Assembly: GCF_022751215.1 (NCBI RefSeq)
Contig: NZ_JAICDG010000002.1
Coordinates: forward strand, 1,302,001-1,366,000
Source: Actinomadura terrae
Lineage (GTDB): Bacteria; Actinomycetota; Actinomycetes; Streptosporangiales; Streptosporangiaceae
Length of the DNA: 64,000 nt
Direction of reading: 5' to 3'
Every line of letters begins with the position of its first letter. Position 1 is the stretch's first letter. Position numbers and translations under genes: made by a program. Positions 25,482 to 34,841 of this stretch are shown piece by piece. A model generated the notes under the pieces. The model was not told where the DNA came from. It made no database searches and saw only the letters and a list, made by a program, of their open reading frames with translations.

Positions 25482-25997
25482 TTACGAGTGGGGTTTGGTG
25501 GTGGTTTGGTTGATTATTTGGGTTGCTGTTTCTTCGGGGGTTGCGGTTATGGGGAGGGTTAGGATGTTTTCGGTGGGGGCGGGGGGTTCTAGGGTTTCTA
25601 GTTGGGTGTCCAGGAGCTTTGGGTTGAAGAAGTGGCCTGTGCGGGATTTCAGGCGGGATTCCAGGGTTTCTCGGTCGCCGGTTAGGAGGACTATTTGGAC
25701 TTCGGGGCGGCCGTGGGTCAGGAGTTCTCGGTAGGAGCGTTTTAGGGCTGAGCAGGTTACTACGCCTGGGCGGTTTGTTTTCAGGTGGTCGTCTATCCAG
25801 GCGGCTATTGACTTCAGCCAGGGGAGGCGGTCTTCGTCGGTTAGGGGGTGGCCCTCGCTCATTTTGGCGATGTTGGCGGGGGAGTGGAACGTGTCGGCTT
25901 CCGCGTAGTCCCAGTTGAGGCGCTGGGCCAGGAGGGTGCCTACCGTTGTTTTGCCGCTGCCGGAGACGCCTGCTACCAGGATGATCTTGGGAGGCAT
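25482..25997 (-). CDS. gntK: Gluconokinase
   Basis: Phosphorylates gluconate to 6-phosphogluconate for the pentose phosphate or Entner-Doudoroff route. The 171-aa protein has Walker A GVSGSGKTT (residues ~10-18), ADTFHSPANIAKMSEGHPLT with the family DxFH motif, and CSALKRSYRELL. The gene uses many A-ending codons (CTA, ATA, GAA, AAA) unlike most neighbours. It follows pncA by 2 nt and the two are certainly cotranscribed, though no metabolic link to NAD salvage is obvious beyond the NADP demand of the pentose phosphate pathway. Confidence 0.93.
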   Translation of the reverse strand: MPPKIILVAGVSGSGKTTVGTLLAQRLNWDYAEADTFHSPANIAKMSEGHPLTDEDRLPWLKSIAAWIDDHLKTNRPGVVTCSALKRSYRELLTHGRPEVQIVLLTGDRETLESRLKSRTGHFFNPKLLDTQLETLEPPAPTENILTLPITATPEETATQIINQTTTKPHS

Positions 25998-25999
25998 TG

Positions 26000-26578
26000 T
26001 CAGGGGCTCACTACGGGGGTGCCGGTCAGGGTGACGCCCTTGTCCCTTAGTTCGTCCAGGGCTCTGTCGGCGGTGGGCCTGGCTACGGCGGCGGTCAGGG
26101 GGAGGAGGACCGTGGTGTTCAGGCCCGCGTGGACGGCGTCTATCGCTGTTGCTCGGACGCAGTGGTCTGTGGCTATGCCGACGATGTCTACTTCGTCTAT
26201 GTGGCGGGCTGCCAGCCAGTCGGCTAGGGGTGTCTCGTTGTCGGTGGTGCCCTCGAAGCCGCTGTAGGCGGCGGTTTCGCGGCCCTTGCTGAAGACGGCC
26301 TCGATGGGGGCGAGCGTCAGGTTGGGGTGGAAGTCGGCGCCCGGGGTGCCGATGACGCAGTGCGGCGGCCAGGTGTCGACGTAGTCGGGGGTCTCGGAGA
26401 AGTGGCCGCCGGGGTCCAGGTGGAAGTCGCGCGTCGCGACTATGTGCGCGTAGTCGCCGCGGTGCGCGGTGACGTGTTCGGAGATCGCCGTGGCCACGCC
26501 GGCGCCGCCCGCCACGGCTAGTGAGCCGCCCTCGCAGAAGTCGTTCTGCACGTCCACGATGATCAGAGCCTTGGCCAT
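26000..26578 (-). CDS. pncA: Nicotinamidase
   Basis: Hydrolyses nicotinamide to nicotinate in NAD salvage. The 192-aa isochorismatase-fold protein has the catalytic Asp in LIIVDVQNDFCEGGSL, metal ligands in DFHLDPGGHF (Asp and His pair), the Lys in AVFSKGRE, and the nucleophilic Cys in VGIATDHCVRATA. It lies 19 nt downstream of pncB, the next enzyme of the same Preiss-Handler route, and 2 nt upstream of gntK. Rare codons such as CTA and AGG occur in its last third. Confidence 0.95.
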   Translation of the reverse strand: MAKALIIVDVQNDFCEGGSLAVAGGAGVATAISEHVTAHRGDYAHIVATRDFHLDPGGHFSETPDYVDTWPPHCVIGTPGADFHPNLTLAPIEAVFSKGRETAAYSGFEGTTDNETPLADWLAARHIDEVDIVGIATDHCVRATAIDAVHAGLNTTVLLPLTAAVARPTADRALDELRDKGVTLTGTPVVSP

Positions 26579-26597
26579 GGCCGTTCCTTTCGCTACC

Positions 26598-27950
26598 TCA
26601 GTGGCGTGGGCCGCCTTCGATGAACTCGGTGGGGATGGCCGGTTCGCCCTTGGAGAGCTGGAGTGCGGTGGGCGGGAGTTCGGCTATCGCGGCGGTGTGG
26701 CGGGCTCGGGCGTCCTTGAGCGGTTCGCGGCCCACTATCTCGCCGTCCCGCACCAGGGGGACGTGCAGGACGCGGTCGCGGGGGCCCGGGGTCGGTTCTC
26801 CCGTCGTCACCATTTCGGCGCACGCGGTGCCTCGGCCGTCCATGCGGCGGACGGCTGCCTTGCGGCCCCCTCTGCTGGGCTTGCCCACGGAGCGCTTCGC
26901 CACGGGACGCAGGGGCGCGGTCGGGGCGGGGGAGTCGGCGCGGGCCACGAGTTTGTAGACCAGGGATGCGGTGGGGGCACCTGAGCCCGTTACCAGTGAG
27001 GTGCCTACGCCGTAGCCGTTGACCGGGGCTGCGGCTAGGGCGGCTATGCCGTATTCGTCCAGGTCGCCTGTGACGACGATGCGGGTGTCGTGTGCTCCCA
27101 GGGAGTCGAGCTGGTCGCGGACGCGGCGCGCCATCACGCCCAGGTCGCCGCTGTCGATCCGGACTGCCCCCAGGGAAGGCCCTGCTAGTTCTACCGCGGT
27201 GCGGACGGCCCGTTCCACGTCGTAGGTGTCGACCAGGAGCGTTGTGCTCTCGCCCAGGGACGCCAGTTGGGCCTCGAACGCGTGGCGTTCGCTGTCGTGC
27301 AGGAGCGTGAACGAATGCGCGCTCGTCCCGGCCGTGGGGACGCCGTAGAGACGTCCCGCCTCAAGGTTGGAGGTCGTCGCGAAACCGGCGATGTACGCGG
27401 CGCGGGCCGAGGCCACGGCGGCGTGTTCGTGGGTGCGGCGGGAGCCCATTTCGATGAGGGGACGGTCCTGCGCGGCCTGCGTCATCCGGGACGCGGCCGA
27501 CGCGATCGCGCAGTCGTGGTTGAGGATCGACAGCGCGAGGGTCTCCAGCAGGACCGCCTCGGCGAACGTCCCTTCGACCACCAGGATCGGCGAGTCCGGG
27601 AAGTAGCAGTCGCCTTCCGGGTAACCCCAGATGTTTCCGGAAAAGCGGTAGTTCTCCAGCCATTGCGCGGTGGGCTCGTCCACGATGCCGTTCGCGGTCA
27701 GGTACTCCAGTTCCGCGGGGTCGAACCGGAACGCCTCGATGGCGTCCAGCAGCCGTCCCGTACCGGCGACGACGCCGTAGCGGCGGCCGGCGGGCAGGCT
27801 GCGGGCGAACACCTCGAACACGGCGCGGCGGCCCGCGGTGCCGCCGCGCAGCGCCGCCTGGAGCATCGTCAGCTCGTACCGGTCGGTCAGCAGGGCGGTG
27901 CCGTCACCAAGGTCCACAAGTGGAACCTTACGGCTCACTGTGTGCACCAT
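26598..27950 (-). CDS. pncB: Nicotinate phosphoribosyltransferase
   Basis: Joins nicotinate and PRPP, with ATP, to give nicotinate mononucleotide. The 450-aa protein opens [15 protein letters not shown] (family signature), has the phosphorylated His in [32 protein letters not shown], and the phosphate-binding [14 protein letters not shown] use ATG 27950; upstream in-frame starts at 27965 and 27989 exist. It heads the pncB-pncA-gntK operon and is divergent from clpS, the same arrangement as Rv1330c/clpS in M. tuberculosis. Confidence 0.93.
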   Translation of the reverse strand: MVHTVSRKVPLVDLGDGTALLTDRYELTMLQAALRGGTAGRRAVFEVFARSLPAGRRYGVVAGTGRLLDAIEAFRFDPAELEYLTANGIVDEPTAQWLENYRFSGNIWGYPEGDCYFPDSPILVVEGTFAEAVLLETLALSILNHDCAIASAASRMTQAAQDRPLIEMGSRRTHEHAAVASARAAYIAGFATTSNLEAGRLYGVPTAGTSAHSFTLLHDSERHAFEAQLASLGESTTLLVDTYDVERAVRTAVELAGPSLGAVRIDSGDLGVMARRVRDQLDSLGAHDTRIVVTGDLDEYGIAALAAAPVNGYGVGTSLVTGSGAPTASLVYKLVARADSPAPTAPLRPVAKRSVGKPSRGGRKAAVRRMDGRGTACAEMVTTGEPTPGPRDRVLHVPLVRDGEIVGREPLKDARARHTAAIAELPPTALQLSKGEPAIPTEFIEGGPRH

Positions 27951-28036
27951 GGACGTGCGGGCCATCACACGCGGCCGGACGCATAGCATCGGGGACTGGG
28001 CGGACCGACCGACGGGGAAAGGGGAGACACGGCCAA

Positions 28037-28342
28037 ATGAGCGCCATGAGCACGGCGCCCGCGCCGGTCGAGCTGGAGCGGCCGGACGCGGCGGAGGACG
28101 TGAGCGCCGACCGGCCCTGGCTGGCGATCGTCTGGAACGACCCGATCAACCTGATGTCCTACGTCACCTACGTCTTCCAGACCGTCTTCGGATACGGGAA
28201 GTCCAAGGCGGAGAAGCTGATGCTGGACGTCCACCACAAGGGCCGCGCGGTCGTGGCCAACGGCACCCGCGAGGAGATGGAACGAGACGTGGAGATCCTG
28301 CACTCCTACGGGCTCTGGGCCACCGTGAAGCGGGACGACTGA
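28037..28342 (+). CDS. clpS: ATP-dependent Clp protease adaptor ClpS
   Basis: N-recognin that delivers N-degron substrates to ClpA/ClpC. The 101-aa protein has the disordered N-terminal extension (~28 residues) and the conserved core: [20 protein letters not shown] (with the Asn-Asp that reads the N-terminal residue), [19 protein letters not shown] and a final strand [11 protein letters not shown] 28037 is preceded by GGGGAG at about 10 nt. DUF2017 follows after 10 nt, the universal actinobacterial pairing. Confidence 0.95.
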   Translation: MSAMSTAPAPVELERPDAAEDVSADRPWLAIVWNDPINLMSYVTYVFQTVFGYGKSKAEKLMLDVHHKGRAVVANGTREEMERDVEILHSYGLWATVKRDD

Positions 28343-28352
28343 GAAGCCCTCG

Positions 28353-28895
28353 ATGAGCGATGTGAAGAAGACCCGGCACGGGGTCAGGGTCCGGCTGGAG
28401 GCCGAGGAGACCGCGCTCGTCCGGGCGCTGATGGAGCAGCTGATCGCGCTCATCGGCGACACGCCCGGCGACACCGGCGAGGGGCTCGCCTCGATCGGGA
28501 TCTCCGAGAACGCCACCAAGCCCGACGACCCCGTCCTCGCCCGGCTGTTCCCCGACGCCTACCGGGACGACGGCGAGGCGGCCGGGGAGTTCCGCCGCTA
28601 CACGGAGATGGGCCTGCGCGACGGCAAGCGGGAGGTCGCCGCCACCGTGCTCGGCTCGCTCGGCGACACCGGTTCCGACACCCGCTCCGAGATCGTCCTG
28701 GACGACAAGCAGGCGCAGGCGTGGCTGCGCGCGCTGAACGACGTGCGGCTCGCGCTCGGCACCCGGCTCGACATCGGCGAGGAGTGGTACGAGGAGGCCG
28801 CGCGGCTCGATCCGCGCGACCCGCGCACGCCGATGTTCGCCGCCTACGACTGGCTGACGATGTTGCAGGAGAGCCTGGTCCGCGCGCTCTGGTGA
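28353..28895 (+). CDS. DUF2017 domain protein
   Basis: A 180-aa soluble helical protein matching DUF2017, always found after clpS in actinobacteria (Rv1332 equivalent). Recognisable segments are ETALVRALMEQLIALIGD, PVLARLFPDAYRDD, EFRRYTEMGLRDGK and the C-terminal LDIGEEWYEEAARLDPRDP. Biochemical role is unknown; genomic context suggests a link to ClpS-directed proteolysis. A 156-bp gap separates it from the first MEDS gene. Confidence 0.92.
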   Translation: MSDVKKTRHGVRVRLEAEETALVRALMEQLIALIGDTPGDTGEGLASIGISENATKPDDPVLARLFPDAYRDDGEAAGEFRRYTEMGLRDGKREVAATVLGSLGDTGSDTRSEIVLDDKQAQAWLRALNDVRLALGTRLDIGEEWYEEAARLDPRDPRTPMFAAYDWLTMLQESLVRALW

Positions 28896-29051
28896 TCGCG
28901 GCCGCCGGGCCCGGCCGCACTCGGCCACCGATGACATGACCGATTGTCGGGACGCCGGTGCGGTGCGTGGCTAGCGTGGGACGTGGCATCCCGCCCCGCC
29001 GGTGGGATCCCCTTCCGTTCGGACGAGCCGACACGCACCCCGGAGGCCCCC

Positions 29052-29945
29052 ATGTCCGCAGCGCACAAGGCCGTCGGCGACATGAGGCTCGGCGACCACC
29101 TGGCCCTGTTCTTCGACGACGACGAGGAACGACGGTCGATCATGGCCGACTACGTCCGGGACGGCGTCCGCGCGGGCCACAAGGTCATCTACGTGTCCGA
29201 CGCGGTCTCCGCGCCCGAGGTGTTCCGCTGGCTGTTCGGTGAGAAGGACGCCGCGCCCGACGACATCGCCGAGGCGATGGACGCGGGCCACTTCGTCGTG
29301 CGGACAGCCGAGGAGACCTTCCTCGCCAGCGGGCGCTTCGACCCGCAGGAGAGCCTGGAGCTGATGGCGACGGAGATCGACCTCGCGCTCGTCCAGGGGT
29401 ACGGCGGGGTGCGGATCGCGGGGGAGGCGCGGTTCTCGCTGCGCCGCTGGCCCGGCACCGACCAGCACGGGGACTTCGAGCGGATGCTCGACGAGGTCTT
29501 CATGACCACCGACCTGAAGGCGATGGCGATCTGCCAGTTCGACCGGCGCTGGTTCGGCGCCGCGCGGCTGGCCGACCTGGAGTCCTGCCACATGGGCCGG
29601 GTGCGGGTGAACGACTACCACGACGACGGGACGCTGCGGATCACGCCGATCTTCGGGCCGCCGGGCGCGCAGCTTTCCGGGGTGCTCGACGCGGCGACGC
29701 GTCCGGCGGCCGAGCGGGTGCTGGAGTCGATCTCGACCGACACCGGGCTCCTCTGCCTGGACCTGCGCGGCCTCACCGGCTGCGACGAGGGCGGGCTGCG
29801 GATGCTCACCCGCGCCGACCGTCCGGGCCTCGGGCCGGACCGGGGGCTGCTGCTGCGCGGGGTGCCGCCAGTGATCGCCGAGCGGCTCCGCTCGTCCGGG
29901 CTGGTGGGGATGCCGGGCGTGGCGGTCGAGGACGCGCCCGGCTGA
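29052..29945 (+). CDS. MEDS sensory domain-STAS domain regulator 1
   Basis: A 297-aa regulator. Residues ~1-185 form a MEDS (DcmR-like sensory) domain: MRLGDHLALFFDDDEERRSI, AGHKVIYVSD and AICQFDRRWFG. Residues ~195-290 are a STAS domain: GAQLSGVLDA and LCLDLRGLTGCDEGGLRML. In ordinary anti-sigma antagonists the last motif reads D-S/T-x-G; here the phosphorylatable residue is Glu. The protein should bind a partner kinase or sigma regulator in a phosphorylation-independent way. GGAGG precedes ATG 29052. It is the first of three genes of one MEDS operon. Confidence 0.85.
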   Translation: MSAAHKAVGDMRLGDHLALFFDDDEERRSIMADYVRDGVRAGHKVIYVSDAVSAPEVFRWLFGEKDAAPDDIAEAMDAGHFVVRTAEETFLASGRFDPQESLELMATEIDLALVQGYGGVRIAGEARFSLRRWPGTDQHGDFERMLDEVFMTTDLKAMAICQFDRRWFGAARLADLESCHMGRVRVNDYHDDGTLRITPIFGPPGAQLSGVLDAATRPAAERVLESISTDTGLLCLDLRGLTGCDEGGLRMLTRADRPGLGPDRGLLLRGVPPVIAERLRSSGLVGMPGVAVEDAPG

Positions 29946-30000
29946 TCCTGCCCTCCATTTGCCGCCTTGGCGGTTGACCGGCGCTTCCTGAGGAGGTCGC

Positions 30001-30822
30001 ATGGCGCACCCCGAGCAGTCCCGCACGGCGGTCGGCGCGATGCGTCCCGGCGACCACGCCTGCCTCGCCTACGACCATCCCGCCGAACGTGACGCGATCA
30101 TGACGACGTTCGTCTGGGACGGGCTGCGCGCCGGACACGCCGTCCTCTACCTCACCGGCGCGGAGTTGGACCCGGCGAAGGCGCGGCTGCGCGCGATGTT
30201 CGGCGCTGACGACCGCGTCGAGGTCCTGTCCGCGTGCGGCGACCCGGGCGAGGCGGCCTGGTCGGCGTTGCGGCGGGGGTACGCGGGCGTCCGGCTCACC
30301 GTCGAGGCGTCGCCCGCGCCGCGCGGCTGGCCCGGCACCGCGCGGTTCACGGCGTTCGAGGACGCGGTCGACCGGCTGGTCGCGGCGGCCGGGTCCCGGG
30401 TGACGGCGCTGTGCCAGTACGACCGGCGCTGGTTCGACGCCGGAGGGATGCGCGCATTGGAGGAGCGGCACGGCGCGGGCGTCCGCGCCGACGCGCTGTT
30501 CGACGACGGCGTGCTGCGGATCGCGCCGCTGTTCGCGCCGCCCGGCCTGCGGCTCTCGGGCGTGCTGGACGCCTCGACGCTGCCCGCGCTCGCCGCGGCG
30601 CTGCGCGACCTCGACGACGGCGCCGCGCACCTGTGCATCGACCTGTCCCGGCTCGACTTCTGCGACCTGGAGGGCGTGCGGGGCCTGGTCGAGGCCAACC
30701 GGTCCACCGCCGTGCTCGACCGGCAGGTCATCCTGCGCGCGACGCCCGGCTGCGTGGAGCTGATGCTGCGCGTGTCCGGCTGGCGGGACGCGCCCGGGAT
30801 CGTCCTGGAGGCGACCGGATGA
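30001..30822 (+). CDS. MEDS sensory domain-STAS domain regulator 2
   Basis: A 273-aa paralogue of the preceding gene. The MEDS domain shows MRPGDHACLAYDHPAERDA, AGHAVLYLTG and ALCQYDRRWFD. The STAS domain has LRLSGVLDASTLPALAAAL and CIDLSRLDFCDLEGVRGL; Leu-Glu stands where Ser/Thr-x would be. AGGAGG lies 5-6 nt before ATG 30001. Its stop overlaps the start of the kinase-like gene as ATGA, so the STAS and ATPase proteins are made together, as expected for direct partners. Confidence 0.85.
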   Translation: MAHPEQSRTAVGAMRPGDHACLAYDHPAERDAIMTTFVWDGLRAGHAVLYLTGAELDPAKARLRAMFGADDRVEVLSACGDPGEAAWSALRRGYAGVRLTVEASPAPRGWPGTARFTAFEDAVDRLVAAAGSRVTALCQYDRRWFDAGGMRALEERHGAGVRADALFDDGVLRIAPLFAPPGLRLSGVLDASTLPALAAALRDLDDGAAHLCIDLSRLDFCDLEGVRGLVEANRSTAVLDRQVILRATPGCVELMLRVSGWRDAPGIVLEATG

Positions 30823-31823
30823 TCGGGTTCTCCGCCGAGCCGCCCGTGCGTCCGGCGGCCGACGACCAGGCCGCGCCCGCCCCGGGAGATGGCGCCGACG
30901 TGCTCGTCCATCAGGCACTCGTCTACCGGACGCGGCGCGAGCTGGAGCTGACCGCCGTCCCCTACCTGCGCGCGGGATGCCGCGGCGGCGATGCCGTGGT
31001 CGTCGTCGCCGAACCGGAGGTCACCGCGTTCCTCGACGGGCGGCTCGGCGCCGAGACCGCCGCGCGGGTGGAGTTCGTCGAGGCCGCGGGCTGGTTCCAG
31101 GGCCCGATGCACGCGCTCGCCACCTGCTACGACCGGACGCGCGCCGACTGGTGGCCGCGCGGGCGGGCGCGGCTGCTCGTCGAGCCGGTCTGGGCGGGCC
31201 GCACGCCGCTGGAGGTCCGCGAGTGGAAGCGCCACGAGTCGGTGCTCAACGTCGCGTTCGCCGGGACCCCGACCTCGATCATGTGCCTGTACGACGCGTC
31301 CGTCCTGCCCGCGCATGTCGTGGACGACGCCACCCGCACCCATCCCGAACTCGCCGGGCCGGACGGCGGCGTGCGCAGCGAGCGCTTCGTCGACCCCGCC
31401 GAGTTCTACGCCGCGTGCAACGCGGTCCCGCTGTCGCCGCCGCCGACGGCGGCCGTGCGCAAGGCGTTCTCGACCGGCGAGCTGCCCGGTCTGCGGGACT
31501 TTCTCGCCGCCGAGGCCGACCGCCTCGGGCTGCCCGGCGACCGCTCGCTTCCGTTCGTCCTGGCGGTGAACGAGGTCGCCACGAACATCATCCGCGAGGG
31601 CGGTGGGCGCGGCGCGCTGTGGGTGTGGGCCGAGGGCGGCGAGCTGCTCTGCGACGTCAGCGACCCCGGCCGCGTCCTCACCGACCGCTTCCTCGGCTAC
31701 GCGCCGCCGCACGGGCGGCGCCGGCACGAGGCCGCGATGTGGGCCGTCCGGCGGCTGTGCCACATCGTCGAGATCCGCACCGGCGTGGACGGGACGCGCG
31801 TCCGCATGCACGTCAAGCTGTGA
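30819..31823 (+). CDS. MEDS sensory domain-HATPase (anti-sigma factor-like) regulator 3
   Basis: A 334-aa protein joining a MEDS domain (residues ~28-200: VHQALVYRTRRELELTAVPY, CLYDASVLPAHVV) to a C-terminal GHKL ATPase of the RsbW/SpoIIAB type. The N-box is AVNEVATNIIREG; the G1 box CDVSDPGRV keeps DxG; the G2 region has HEAAMWAVRRLC in place of GxGL, so nucleotide binding may be weakened. It begins within the stop of the preceding MEDS-STAS gene. It is the natural partner of one or both upstream STAS proteins. Confidence 0.85.
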   Translation: MIGFSAEPPVRPAADDQAAPAPGDGADVLVHQALVYRTRRELELTAVPYLRAGCRGGDAVVVVAEPEVTAFLDGRLGAETAARVEFVEAAGWFQGPMHALATCYDRTRADWWPRGRARLLVEPVWAGRTPLEVREWKRHESVLNVAFAGTPTSIMCLYDASVLPAHVVDDATRTHPELAGPDGGVRSERFVDPAEFYAACNAVPLSPPPTAAVRKAFSTGELPGLRDFLAAEADRLGLPGDRSLPFVLAVNEVATNIIREGGGRGALWVWAEGGELLCDVSDPGRVLTDRFLGYAPPHGRRRHEAAMWAVRRLCHIVEIRTGVDGTRVRMHVKL

Positions 31824-31868
31824 CGATCGCCGCGCGTCCCGAGGCTGGGGCGCTCCGGCGCCGCCCGG

Positions 31869-31881
31869 TAATCTTCGAGGC
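31869..31881 (+). promoter_or_regulatory. Leaderless-type -10 box before mec
   Basis: TAATCT at 31869-31874 ends 7 nt before the ATG of mec at 31882. This spacing would start the transcript at or within a base of the start codon. It implies mec has its own promoter, independent of the inserted MEDS operon upstream. Confidence 0.55.
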
Positions 31882-32310
31882 ATGCTGACGATCGAACGCG
31901 CCCTCGTCGACAAGATCATCGCGCATGCCCGCGCCGACCACCCCGACGAGGCGTGCGGGCTGGTGGCGGGGCCCGCCGGGTCGGACCGGCCCACCCGGTT
32001 CATCCCCATGATCAACGCCGAGCGTTCGCCGACCTACCACAACTTCGACGAGCGGGAGTGGCTCCAGGTCTACCGGGAGATGGACGACAACGACGAGGAG
32101 ATGATCGTCCACTACCACTCGCACACCGCCACCGAGGCCTACCCGTCCCGCACCGACCTCGACTACCTGCGCTCCTCGCTGGCCGACCCGCGCGTCCACC
32201 GGCTGCTGGTCTCCACCCGCGACCCCGACGAGGTCGAGGTCCGCTCCTACCTGCTGGTGGACGGGGAGATCTCCGAGGAAGAGGTCGAGATCGTCGAGTC
32301 CTACGGCTGA
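31882..32310 (+). CDS. mec: Mec-like JAMM metalloprotease (CysO-cysteine hydrolase)
   Basis: Zinc-dependent hydrolase that releases cysteine from the CysO-Cys adduct in the CysO/CysM cysteine route. The 142-aa JAB/MPN protein has the full JAMM motif: Glu in the HPDEACGLVAG region, then HYHSHTATEAYPSRTD. Together with cysO and cysM immediately downstream it reproduces Rv1334-Rv1336 of M. tuberculosis. It likely has its own leaderless promoter. Confidence in family is high; the specific substrate rests on context. Confidence 0.9.
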   Translation: MLTIERALVDKIIAHARADHPDEACGLVAGPAGSDRPTRFIPMINAERSPTYHNFDEREWLQVYREMDDNDEEMIVHYHSHTATEAYPSRTDLDYLRSSLADPRVHRLLVSTRDPDEVEVRSYLLVDGEISEEEVEIVESYG

Positions 32311-32427
32311 CGGATCGCGTGCGCGGACGTCCGGAGAGGCGCGCAGACGCGCGGGAAAGACGTGCGGGTGAGCGGGACAGGCGCGCGGGCGCAGACGTGC
32401 GAGGGAAGGGCCGGTAAACTGGTCGTC

Positions 32428-32556
32428 ATGGGGACGAGCGGGCACAGGGCGGGCGCACGGCGCCGTGTTCGCGCCGCGCTCACCGCCGCAGTGCCGCCCG
32501 TGCAGAGCTACCTGTTCGGCCACTCGCGCGCCGAGGTCGTCTACGACTGTCGCTGA
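32428..32556 (+). CDS. Candidate leader peptide upstream of cysO-cysM
   Basis: A 42-codon frame, MGTSGHRAGARRR to YDCR, between mec and cysO. TAAACT (32415-32420) lies exactly 7 nt before its ATG, giving a leaderless start. Its penultimate codon is Cys (TGT), and short hairpins follow in 32540-32680 before the cysO ribosome site. Leaderless Cys-containing leader peptides control cysteine genes in mycobacteria by attenuation, usually with several consecutive Cys codons; only one is present here. It may be a related device or simply a small protein. Confidence 0.45.
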   Translation: MGTSGHRAGARRRVRAALTAAVPPVQSYLFGHSRAEVVYDCR

Positions 32557-32688
32557 CGCGTGTCGTCGCAGCCAAGCGCAGCGCCGTGCCGCTGCCGCGC
32601 CCGAATCCAGCGCCCGGAATTCCCGCGCGCCCCGCCCGGTTGTCACGCTGGGGCGGGGAGCCCCGTACGACCTAAGGAGATCATCGCG

Positions 32689-32961
32689 ATGGCGATCGAG
32701 GTCCGGATCCCGACGATCCTGCGCAACCTCACCGACGGCGCCAAGGCCGTCGACGGCAAGGGCGGCACGCTCGACGAGCTGTTCGCCGACCTGGACGCGC
32801 GCCACCCCGGCCTGCGCGGCCGGCTGGTCGAGGACGGCAAGCTGCGCAAGTTCGTCAACGTCTACCTCAACGACGAGGACGTGCGCTTCCTCGGCGGCCT
32901 GGAGACCCCGGTCGGCGACGGCGACAACGTCACGATCCTGCCCGCCGTAGCCGGCGGCTGA
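32689..32961 (+). CDS. cysO: Sulfur carrier protein CysO (MoaD/ThiS family)
   Basis: A 90-aa ubiquitin-like sulfur carrier ending in the required Gly-Gly (AVAGG), whose C-terminus is thiocarboxylated and donates sulfur to CysM. Other family marks are VRIPTILRNLTDG, LFADLDARHPGLRGRLVEDG and VNVYLNDEDVRFLGGL. CTAAGGAGAT provides a near-perfect ribosome site ahead of ATG 32689. It is 21 nt upstream of cysM, its enzymatic partner. Confidence 0.95.
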   Translation: MAIEVRIPTILRNLTDGAKAVDGKGGTLDELFADLDARHPGLRGRLVEDGKLRKFVNVYLNDEDVRFLGGLETPVGDGDNVTILPAVAGG

Positions 32962-33930
<969 letters not shown>

Positions 33931-33967
33931 GTCCGGCAGGGGCCTTCCGAGCGAACGCGGTTCGGTC

Positions 33968-34012
33968 GGCACGGTAGAGTCTCGTACTTGAACGTGATTC
34001 TAGTACCGTGCC
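33968..34012. promoter_or_regulatory. Nested inverted-repeat operator before the thioesterase gene
   Basis: Inner near-palindrome GTACTTGAA-CGTGA-TTCTAGTAC at 33984-34006 (8 of 9 pairs match) lies inside outer 9-bp perfect arms GGCACGGTA (33968-33976) and TACCGTGCC (34004-34012). The inner site resembles TetR-family operators of lipid and sterol regulators of the KstR type (consensus with AAC-NN-GTT), but is one base longer. It is 41 bp from the thioesterase start. Confidence 0.65.
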
Positions 34013-34052
34013 GGCCGCCGCACGCCGCCGCGCGGGACCGGGGAGGGTACGG

Positions 34053-34841
34053 ATGAGCAGGTTCGGGGACGCCACCGCCGTCCGGCGGGTGGGCGAGGGC
34101 AGGTACGAGCTCGTCCTGGACGGGGCGTACGGGTTCGCCGACGCGCTCAACGGCGGCTACCTGATGGCGATCCTCGGCCGCGCCGCCGTGGACGTCTCCC
34201 CGCACACCCACCCCGTCTCCACCGCGGCGACCTTCCAGCACGTCGCGCGCCCCGGCCCCGCCGAGGTGATCGTCGAGCCGCGCAAGGTCGGCCGCACCGC
34301 CGCGACGTCCCTGGTCACGCTCGTGCAGGACGGCCGCCGCCTGGTGGACGCGCTGATCACCACCGGCACGCTCGATGCCGCCGTCGAGCCGGAGTGGAGC
34401 GGCGCGCCGCCCGTCCCGCCGCTGCCGCCGCTGGAGGAGTGCGCCCACTACGAGCCGGAGCCGGACGACGAGGGCATCGCCACGCAGCTCGACATGCGCT
34501 TCGACCGCGCCACGATGGGCTGGCTGGACGGGCATCCGAGCGGCCGCCCGGAGATCCGCGCCTGGTTCCGCCTCCGCGACCCGCACGAGCCCGACGTGTT
34601 CGCGCTCGCGCTCGCGGTGGACTCGCTCCCGCCCGTCGCGTTCAACCTCGGCGTCAAGGGCTGGTCGCCCACCGTCGAGCTGACCTGGCACCTGCGCGCC
34701 CTCCCCGCGCCGGGCTGGCTCGCCCTGCACGGTTCGGGACGGCTGCTGTCGGGCGGCTGGTTCGACGAGGAGGTCGAGGTCTGGGACTCCGCCGGCCGCC
34801 TCGTCGCGCAGAGCCGCCAGATCGCCCGCGAAGGCCGCTGA
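34053..34841 (+). CDS. Acyl-CoA thioesterase (double hotdog)
   Basis: A 262-aa TesB/YbgC-like thioesterase with two hotdog folds. The N-terminal half has FADALNGGYLMAILGRAA and STAATFQHVARPGPAEV; the C-terminal half has FALALAVDSLPPVAFNLG and PTVELTWHLRALPAPGWL with GGWFDEEVEVWDSAGRLVAQSRQ, typical of the TesB acid-thioesterase group. Active-site Asp is probably in the ALAVDSLPP segment. GGGGAGGG precedes ATG 34053. A well-formed operator upstream suggests control by a TetR-family fatty-acid or steroid regulator encoded elsewhere. Confidence 0.88.
   Translation: MSRFGDATAVRRVGEGRYELVLDGAYGFADALNGGYLMAILGRAAVDVSPHTHPVSTAATFQHVARPGPAEVIVEPRKVGRTAATSLVTLVQDGRRLVDALITTGTLDAAVEPEWSGAPPVPPLPPLEECAHYEPEPDDEGIATQLDMRFDRATMGWLDGHPSGRPEIRAWFRLRDPHEPDVFALALAVDSLPPVAFNLGVKGWSPTVELTWHLRALPAPGWLALHGSGRLLSGGWFDEEVEVWDSAGRLVAQSRQIAREGR

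Noticed and set aside
26598..27989. Longer form of PncB starting at 27965 or 27989
   Set aside because: The extra residues are not part of the family N-terminus and no better ribosome site is present; left as an alternative only.
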